Under the pieces are notes generated by a model. That model ran no database searches. It was not told the origin of the DNA and was given only the letters and a program-made list of their open reading frames with translations. DNA of 64,000 bases from Candidatus Muiribacterium halophilum (GTDB taxonomy: Bacteria > Muiribacteriota > Muiribacteriia > Muiribacteriales > Muiribacteriaceae), in assembly GCA_023228995.1 (NCBI GenBank), contig JALOAD010000009.1:20369-84368 (forward strand). The letters are read 5' to 3'. A program made the translations under genes and the position numbers. Shown here piece by piece: positions 58,711 to 64,000 of this stretch. The first letter of the stretch is position 1. Each line of letters opens with the position of its first letter.

Positions 58711-58971
58711 TTATTCTACTGCTTTCTCAATTATCTGAACAACTCTCCATCTTTTTTGTTTAGATAGAGGTCTGCATTCCATCATTTTAACTTTGTCGCC
58801 GACAGAACATTCGTTGTTTTCATCGTGAGCTTTATATTTTTTAGAATTTCTAATAACTTTTTTGTATAGTGGGTGTCTAAAAATAGATTCGATTGATACA
58901 ACAACTGTCTTGTCCATTTTATTACTAACAACAATACCTACTCTAGTTTTTCTAAAACCTCTTGTATTCAT
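58711..58971 (-). CDS. rpsQ: Ribosomal protein S17
   Basis: 86 residues with the OB-fold pattern [36 protein letters not shown] and [20 protein letters not shown]. It is a primary 16S rRNA binder. Its start is 1 bp before the end of rpmC, so translation is coupled. Confidence 0.97.
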   Translation of the reverse strand: MNTRGFRKTRVGIVVSNKMDKTVVVSIESIFRHPLYKKVIRNSKKYKAHDENNECSVGDKVKMMECRPLSKQKRWRVVQIIEKAVE

Positions 58972-59172
58972 TTAGTTTCCTCCGCCAAGTTCTTTCTGCC
59001 TTATCAAAGTCTTAACTCGGGCTATTGTTTTTCTAACACTGTGAATTCTTGATGTATTTTCAAGTTTTCCAGTTACAGCCTGAAATCTAAGGTTAAAAAG
59101 TTCTTGTTTGAAATCATGTTCCTTTTCTTTCAATTCATCTATTGTAAGTTTTCCAAGTTCATTAGCTTTCAT
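58972..59172 (-). CDS. rpmC: Ribosomal protein L29
   Basis: 66 residues of two helices: [40 protein letters not shown] and the ending [15 protein letters not shown]. It is near the peptide exit tunnel. It abuts rplP (59173) directly. Confidence 0.96.
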   Translation of the reverse strand: MKANELGKLTIDELKEKEHDFKQELFNLRFQAVTGKLENTSRIHSVRKTIARVKTLIRQKELGGGN

Positions 59173-59607
59173 TTATTTTCCCTCCTGCGCAACATCTTCA
59201 GAGTGAACAAACTTTGTTCTAACAGGAAGTTTGTGAGATGCAAGTTCCATAGCTCTTTTGGCTATATCAAATGAAACTCCTTCAAGTTCAAACATAACTC
59301 TGCCGGTCTTTACTACAGCAACCCAATGATCAACACTACCTTTACCTTTACCCATTCGAGTTTCAGCAGGTTTGCTGGTTACTGGTTTCTGTGGGAAAAT
59401 TCTAATCCACAACTTACCAGATCTCTTCATATATCTTGTAATTGCAATTCTCGCTGCTTCTATCTGTTGACTAGTAATCCAACCACCATCAAGAGAACAC
59501 AGACCATAAGAACCAAATACAAGTGAAGTTCCTCTGGTTGCTTCCTGTTTAGGCTTTTTGTCGCCAGTATGAAGTCTTCTATATTTAACTTTTTTTGGCA
59601 ATAACAT
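59173..59607 (-). CDS. rplP: Ribosomal protein L16
   Basis: 144 residues: [20 protein letters not shown] start, then [40 protein letters not shown] and a C-terminal helix. The arginine fingers contact A-site tRNA. Usual place between rpsC and rpmC. Confidence 0.97.
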   Translation of the reverse strand: MLLPKKVKYRRLHTGDKKPKQEATRGTSLVFGSYGLCSLDGGWITSQQIEAARIAITRYMKRSGKLWIRIFPQKPVTSKPAETRMGKGKGSVDHWVAVVKTGRVMFELEGVSFDIAKRAMELASHKLPVRTKFVHSEDVAQEGK

Positions 59608-59621
59608 TCTTAAGGTCCTCC

Positions 59622-60338
59622 TTACTTTGTTCTTCTAGGTGCTTTTCTAGTATTTCTATTTGAGGCTTCTTCATTTCTTGGTTCAGTAGAATAATTAACA
59701 TATTCTTTATCAAGAACATCGCCTCTATAAAGCCATACTTTGATTCCGATTAATCCATAAGAAGTTTTTGCTTCAGCAAAACCGTAATCAACGTCAGCTC
59801 TAAGTGTCTGCATAGGAACTCTTCCTTCTCTATACCATTCAGTTCTAGCTATTTCAGCTCCGCCAAGTCTTCCAGAACAAGCGATTTTAATCCCTTTCAT
59901 TCCGTCCATCATGACTTTACCAATAGATCTTTTCATAGCTCTTCTAAATGCAACTCTTCTCATTAACTGTCCAGCAACGTTTTCAGCAACAAGTTGAGCA
60001 AATTCTGAAGTATTTTTTACTTCATTTATGTATAGAAGTACCTGCTTTCCTGTTTGTTTAGAAAGTTCATCTTTAAGTTTATTAATCTCTGAACCCTGTT
60101 TACCAACAACAACTCCAGGTCTTGCAGTATTAATTACTACTTTAACCTTAGAAGCTGAAGGTCTTTCAATGTCAATGTGACTTATTTCAGCGTTAGTGAT
60201 TTTTTCTTTAATGTATTTTCTAACTTTTATATCTTCATGAAGGAATTCAATATAATCTGTTCCCTTAGCATACCATCTTGAAGGCCAGGTTCTGATTATA
60301 CCTATTCTCATTCCAATTGGATGTGCTTTCTGACCCAT
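59622..60338 (-). CDS. rpsC: Ribosomal protein S3
   Basis: 238 residues. [20 protein letters not shown] start, KH domain ([18 protein letters not shown]), and the C-terminal [20 protein letters not shown] and [10 protein letters not shown]-like [16 protein letters not shown]. It helps unwind mRNA at the entry channel. Start overlaps the rplV stop by 1 base. Confidence 0.97.
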   Translation of the reverse strand: MGQKAHPIGMRIGIIRTWPSRWYAKGTDYIEFLHEDIKVRKYIKEKITNAEISHIDIERPSASKVKVVINTARPGVVVGKQGSEINKLKDELSKQTGKQVLLYINEVKNTSEFAQLVAENVAGQLMRRVAFRRAMKRSIGKVMMDGMKGIKIACSGRLGGAEIARTEWYREGRVPMQTLRADVDYGFAEAKTSYGLIGIKVWLYRGDVLDKEYVNYSTEPRNEEASNRNTRKAPRRTK

Positions 60339-60775
60339 TAATTTTCCTCCTTGTTAGCTTTTACAGCATCTTCTTTTTTAGAAGCTTTCTTTTTTGTTGT
60401 GTCCTTAACTTCAAGATTTTTCACTTCAACTGCTTCTTTTTCTTTTAAAATAACAGTATTATGTGCAGTTCTTTTGTTAATTCTAAAAGCTCTTCCCATA
60501 GGAGCTGGAAGTACTCTTTTCATAATTGGACCAGCATTTGAAAATATTTCATGAATATAAAGTCTATCAGCATCCATAGCATTATTATTCACAGCATTTG
60601 CAATTGCTGAATTTAGAAGTTTCACAAGGAAGAAACTTGCTTTCTTATTAGTGAAAGTAACAATCTTCATAGCTTCTTCAACTTTTTTGCCCCTAATTTC
60701 TTTCATTACTTGATTCATCTTACTAGGGCTAATTCTTATATATTTCTGATGAGCTACAGCTATCTTATCCATCAT
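60338..60775 (-). CDS. rplV: Ribosomal protein L22, with charged C-terminal extension
   Basis: 145 residues. The L22 core is complete ([40 protein letters not shown], then [20 protein letters not shown], the tunnel hairpin). The last ~30 residues are Lys/Glu/Ala-rich ([20 protein letters not shown]) and longer than in E. coli L22 (110 residues), probably a surface tail. Between rpsS and rpsC. Confidence 0.96.
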   Translation of the reverse strand: MMDKIAVAHQKYIRISPSKMNQVMKEIRGKKVEEAMKIVTFTNKKASFFLVKLLNSAIANAVNNNAMDADRLYIHEIFSNAGPIMKRVLPAPMGRAFRINKRTAHNTVILKEKEAVEVKNLEVKDTTKKKASKKEDAVKANKEEN

Positions 60776-60787
60776 TTCCTCCGTAAA

Positions 60788-61072
60788 TTATTTCAGTGAG
60801 ATAGTTCTCTTGGCATGATCACCATGACCTCTAAAAGATCTGGTAGGTACAAATTCACCAAGTTTATGCCCAACCATGTTTTCACTTACATAGATAGGTA
60901 CATGTTTTCTACCGTTGTGCACAGCTAATGTGTGTCCAACGAATTCAGGCGTAATAGTACTTCTTCTTGACCAAGTTTTGATCACTTTCTTCTGTCCGCC
61001 TTTATTTTGTTCTTCAACTTTATTGTATAAATGTTCGTCAATAAAAGGACCTTTTTTAGTTGATCTTCCCAT
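60788..61072 (-). CDS. rpsS: Ribosomal protein S19
   Basis: 94 residues: [20 protein letters not shown] start, [52 protein letters not shown] signature. It sits in the 30S head with S13. 8 bp after rplB. Confidence 0.97.
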   Translation of the reverse strand: MGRSTKKGPFIDEHLYNKVEEQNKGGQKKVIKTWSRRSTITPEFVGHTLAVHNGRKHVPIYVSENMVGHKLGEFVPTRSFRGHGDHAKRTISLK

Positions 61073-61080
61073 TATTCCTC

Positions 61081-61905
61081 CTAATTAATTCGCTTAACGA
61101 TAAATTTATCGCTTGGTTTAGCTTTTCTGGTCTTAAGACCTTTAGCACACTGTCCCCAAGGGGAAACAGGATGTGGATTTCCGGCAGGAGCTTTACCTTC
61201 ACCACCACCATGTGGATGATCAACAGGATTCATTGCAACTCCTCTTACGTGAGGTTTTCTACCTATCCATCTAACTCTACCAGCTTTACCAATTGTCTGA
61301 TTCATCCAATCAGAATTTCCAACATTACCAACTGTAGCTTTACATTCAGCAAATATCTTTCTGATTTCACCTGATGGCATCTTAAGAAGTGCATATTTAC
61401 CTTCAACTGATAGAACCTGTGCTGATGATCCAGCTGATCTTGCAATCTGACCACCTTTTCCAGGTTTCATTTCAATATTATGAACATGTGTACCACTTGG
61501 CATGTTTTTAAGTTTAGTAGTATTTCCAGGTTTAATTTCAACTCTATCTGCTGAAAGAATAACATCACCAATTTTAAGTCCATCAGGAGCAAGTATATAT
61601 CTTTTTTCTCCATCTGCATAGAAAATCAATGCTATATTTGCAGTTCTGTTTGGATCATATTCCATAGTTTTCACAGTTCCTGGAACATCTATTTTATCTC
61701 TTTTAAAATCAATAATTCTATATGCTCTTTTGTGTCCACCACCTCTAAATCTACTAGTAATTCTACCAGCATTGTTTCTACCACCAGTTTTCTTTAGAGG
61801 AACAAGAAGTGAGCTTTCCGGTTCCACTTTAGATAGGTCGCTTCTATCAATAATAGCCATGAATCTTCTGCTAGGTGTTTTTGGTTTAAATCTTTTGATA
61901 GCCAT
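61081..61905 (-). CDS. rplB: Ribosomal protein L2
   Basis: 274 residues. [20 protein letters not shown] start, [20 protein letters not shown], and the conserved C-terminal [20 protein letters not shown] with the peptidyl-transferase-proximal His. AGGAG precedes the ATG. Between rplW and rpsS as in all S10 operons. Confidence 0.97.
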   Translation of the reverse strand: MAIKRFKPKTPSRRFMAIIDRSDLSKVEPESSLLVPLKKTGGRNNAGRITSRFRGGGHKRAYRIIDFKRDKIDVPGTVKTMEYDPNRTANIALIFYADGEKRYILAPDGLKIGDVILSADRVEIKPGNTTKLKNMPSGTHVHNIEMKPGKGGQIARSAGSSAQVLSVEGKYALLKMPSGEIRKIFAECKATVGNVGNSDWMNQTIGKAGRVRWIGRKPHVRGVAMNPVDHPHGGGEGKAPAGNPHPVSPWGQCAKGLKTRKAKPSDKFIVKRIN

Positions 61906-61922
61906 ATTTCATCTCCTTTCTA

Positions 61923-62216
61923 TTATGCACCTTCAAAGACTTCTATTTTATTTCCTTCTTTGAGTGTTACAATTGCTTTTTTCCACTGAGCTCTATTGCC
62001 AGTGTGAACTCCGACTCTTTTCTTTTTACCAGCATACTTTATAGTATTAACATTAGTTACTTCTACCTTAAAGATCTCTTCAACAGCATTTTTAATTTCA
62101 TGTTTATTAGCATAAACTGCTACTTTAAAACAATATTTATTGTCTTCCATCATTGAAACGCCTTTTTCTGAGATCAGAGGGGTTCTAATTATATCAAATG
62201 CATTCTTAGTTGGCAT
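61923..62216 (-). CDS. rplW: Ribosomal protein L23
   Basis: 97 residues: IIRTPLISEKGVSMMEDNKY, FKVAVYANKHEIKNAVEEIF, VEVTNVNTIKYAGKKKRVGV. It is at the tunnel exit and docks trigger factor and SRP. Its start lies 11 bp inside the end of rplD. Confidence 0.97.
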   Translation of the reverse strand: MPTKNAFDIIRTPLISEKGVSMMEDNKYCFKVAVYANKHEIKNAVEEIFKVEVTNVNTIKYAGKKKRVGVHTGNRAQWKKAIVTLKEGNKIEVFEGA

Positions 62217-62841
62217 TGTATACCTCCTCTATTTTGTTCAAAGCGTGTTTAGAAAAGAATATATTTTCATATCTGACTAAGTCATAAACATTTATTGAAT
62301 CAATATTTATAGCTTTAACTTTTTCAATATTTCTTACTGATTTAATAAGGTTTTCTCTGTTGTCATTATTTGAATATACAAACAGATTATATTTTCCATA
62401 AACATCAGCACCATTAAAAAATGTTTCAAATATTTTAGTTTTAATCTCATCTATTTTTAAATCCACAGCCCAAGTTTTACCACCAACAAGTTTATCAGTA
62501 AGAGCTGATTTAACAGCTATTTTTTTAGCTGTTTTATTCATTCTTTTAGAATAATCTCTTGGTTTTGGTCCAAACGCAATACCACCACCTGGCATTAAAG
62601 GTGATTTGTTTGTTCCTTGTCTAGCTCTACCAGTTCCTTTCTGTCTGAAAGGTTTGATACCTGAGCCAGTTACTTCGCTTCTTGACTTAGTTGAACTAGT
62701 TCCAACTCTTTTATTAGCAAGTTGCTGAATAATAGATTCATGAATTAGATTCTTATTGATTTCTACACCAAATATAGAATCAGAAATATCCATTTTTTCT
62801 ATTTCTTTGCCATTCATATTTAATACACTAATCTTAGCCAT
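62206..62841 (-). CDS. rplD: Ribosomal protein L4
   Basis: 211 residues. Conserved loop KPFRQKGTGRARQGTNKSPL and GGGIAFGPKPRDYSKRMNKT reach into the exit tunnel; the C-terminal Rossmann-like part follows. In E. coli L4 represses the S10 operon; no leader can be judged here. After rplC by 14 bp. Confidence 0.97.
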   Translation of the reverse strand: MAKISVLNMNGKEIEKMDISDSIFGVEINKNLIHESIIQQLANKRVGTSSTKSRSEVTGSGIKPFRQKGTGRARQGTNKSPLMPGGGIAFGPKPRDYSKRMNKTAKKIAVKSALTDKLVGGKTWAVDLKIDEIKTKIFETFFNGADVYGKYNLFVYSNNDNRENLIKSVRNIEKVKAINIDSINVYDLVRYENIFFSKHALNKIEEVYNAN

Positions 62842-62855
62842 TTATATCCTCCAGA

Positions 62856-63530
62856 TTACCTAGCCTTCTTAGCAGGTCTTAAAACAACAATACTGTCATT
62901 AGCACCTGGTACCGGGCCTTTTACTAAAATTACATTGTTTTCAACATCAACATCAACAATAGTTTTATTGTGTTCAGTAACTCTTACATTTCCCATTTGT
63001 CCGCCCATTTTCATTCCAGGCCAAACTCTTGAAGGATTTGAAGAACCACCAATAGAACCAGGTCCTCTATGATTCATTCCACCATGAGTCTTCATACCTC
63101 CAGCAAAATGATGTCTCTTCATAACGCCTGCAAAACCTTTACCTTTTGAAGTACCAATAACATCTATTACTGTGTCTTTTTCAAAAACATCACATAAAAT
63201 CTTCTGGCCTAATTCAACATCTTTAATTTCGTCCATTCTAAATTCATGTGCATGTCTCAACACTGGAGTATTAGCTTTTTTAAAATGTCCATCATAAGGT
63301 TTGTTAACAGCTTTTTTAATTTGTTTCATTTCACCATTAACTTTTTCTTTTCTTGTTTTTTCTTTAACTTCTTCACAAGCTAGCTGTACTGCATTGTATC
63401 CGTCATTATCAACTGTCTTGATTTGAGTTACAAAATTAGGGTCAGCCTTCAATACTGTTACTGATACAGCTTCGCCGTTTTCTCTATATATTGTTGTCAT
63501 TCCAACTTTTTTACTTATGAATCCAAACAC
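62856..63530 (-). CDS. rplC: Ribosomal protein L3
   Basis: 224 residues: MFGFISKKVGMTTIYRENGE start, GTSKGKGFAGVMKRHHFAGG, THGGMNHRGPGSIGGSSNPS and RVWPGMKMGGQMGNVRVTEH. A primary 23S rRNA binder near the peptidyl transferase centre. It follows rpsJ by 12 bp. Confidence 0.97.
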   Translation of the reverse strand: MFGFISKKVGMTTIYRENGEAVSVTVLKADPNFVTQIKTVDNDGYNAVQLACEEVKEKTRKEKVNGEMKQIKKAVNKPYDGHFKKANTPVLRHAHEFRMDEIKDVELGQKILCDVFEKDTVIDVIGTSKGKGFAGVMKRHHFAGGMKTHGGMNHRGPGSIGGSSNPSRVWPGMKMGGQMGNVRVTEHNKTIVDVDVENNVILVKGPVPGANDSIVVLRPAKKAR

Positions 63531-63542
63531 GGCTACCTCCTG

Positions 63543-63851
63543 TTAAAGTTTAATTTCAATGTTTACACCTGAAGGAAGTTCCATTTTCATCAATGAATCA
63601 ACTGTTTCCGGCGTAGGGTTGAGAATGTCAATAAGTCTCTTATGAGTTCTTATTTCAAACTGTTCTCTTGATTTCTTATCAGCGTGTGGTGATCTAAGAA
63701 CACAAAATTTTTCAAGTTCTGTAGGAAGTGGTACTGGTCCTCTAAGAACTGAACCTGTCTTCTTAACTGTATCAACAATAAGATTCGTGGATTTATCCAA
63801 AATCCTATGGTCAAAAGCTTTTAAATATATTCTCATTTTCTGGCTTGCCAT
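63543..63851 (-). CDS. rpsJ: Ribosomal protein S10
   Basis: 102 residues: [60 protein letters not shown] and the [10 protein letters not shown] end. A 30S head protein that also serves as NusE in antitermination. AGGAGG precedes the ATG. First gene of the S10 operon, 23 bp after tuf. Confidence 0.97.
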   Translation of the reverse strand: MASQKMRIYLKAFDHRILDKSTNLIVDTVKKTGSVLRGPVPLPTELEKFCVLRSPHADKKSREQFEIRTHKRLIDILNPTPETVDSLMKMELPSGVNIEIKL

Positions 63852-63874
63852 TTTTAATCTTTCCTCCTAGTCTA

Positions 63875-64000
63875 TTATTCAACTATTTCAGTAACAACAC
63901 CAGCACCAACGGTTCTTCCGCCTTCTCTGATTGCGAATCTAAGTTCTTTTTCCATAGCTATTGGAGTATGAAGTTCAACATCCATAGTTGTATTATCTCC
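63875..64000 (-). CDS. tuf: Elongation factor Tu, C-terminal end (runs off window)
   Basis: The last 41 codons are in the window: [41 protein letters not shown], stop TAA. This is the standard EF-Tu domain III ending. The tuf-rpsJ order is the common str-S10 junction, so rpsL-rpsG-fusA-tuf probably continue beyond the right edge. Confidence 0.96.
   Translation of the reverse strand, partial: GDNTTMDVELHTPIAMEKELRFAIREGGRTVGAGVVTEIVE

Overview
This is a low-GC, AT-rich bacterial chromosome window whose genes use Shine-Dalgarno (AGGAGG-type) ribosome sites and occasional TTG starts. The complete S10-spc-alpha ribosomal locus fixes it as bacterial. The lineage cannot be named from the window. 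The pieces suggest an anaerobic, probably diderm (two-membrane) bacterium outside the well-known model phyla: a fused AroK-AroB enzyme, a xanthine-dehydrogenase-type operon with a PreA-like iron-sulfur protein, pseudopilins, and a phosphatidyl-headgroup-transferase/DgkA cluster. Zinc-binding (C+) forms of S4, S14 and L36 are present. No tRNA, rRNA or CRISPR array was seen.

Layout. 0.2-3.8 kb: heterodimeric ABC exporter pair. 3.9-5.4 kb: secreted clostripain-family protease. 5.9-10.6 kb: molybdenum hydroxylase operon (Mo, FAD, 2Fe-2S subunits) plus a PreA-like protein. Next to it lies a MocA-type nucleotidyltransferase gene enclosed by 166-bp inverted repeats. 12.4-18.8 kb: a CheY-like/coiled-coil protein, then an operon of three pseudopilin-like proteins, a secreted protein and a strikingly glycine-rich secreted protein. 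18.9-20.9 kb: aroQ and aroKB (aroC is at 33.8 kb). 21.0-22.0 and 29.3-31.5 kb: three secreted endonuclease I paralogues, the last pair beside a PadR regulator. 22.2-29.2 kb: two-component system, PAP2 phosphatase, two LTA-synthase-type transferases and diacylglycerol kinase, which together look like an envelope headgroup-modification and lipid-recycling operon. 34.8-37.2 kb: CAAX-type protease, small and broken genes, repeats and a 52-residue CxxC protein with a textbook promoter.

37.2-64 kb is the ribosomal locus on the minus strand: tuf (partial), S10, L3, L4, L23, L2, S19, L22, S3, L16, L29, S17, L14, L24, L5, S14, S8, L6, L18, S5, L30, L15, SecY, Adk, Map, IF-1; then L36, S13, S11, S4, RpoA, L17, EcfA. 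The usual infA-rpmJ junction is split by about 9.9 kb of accessory DNA (41.0-50.9 kb). That island carries a HEPN/MNT toxin-antitoxin pair, a probable toxin-antitoxin-SecB-like-chaperone (TAC) operon with its own promoter and a frameshifted membrane-anchor segment, a class C beta-lactamase-fold protein, a CAAX protease, a decayed ATP-binding protein and several unknowns. A second, repeat-only gap of 680 bp separates adk from map.

Intergenic DNA is rich in at least four dispersed repeat families: a CCCGG...CCGGGATGAC hairpin (tandem at 12.0 kb), a TGTCAC-rich element (tandem 15-mers at 52.5 kb), arrays of short unrelated palindromes on common spacers, and a paired-hairpin element whose stems differ between copies yet stay paired. 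The strongest candidates for new biology are the TAC operon with its in-frame upstream membrane module, the inverted-repeat-bounded mocA segment, and the paired-hairpin repeats.
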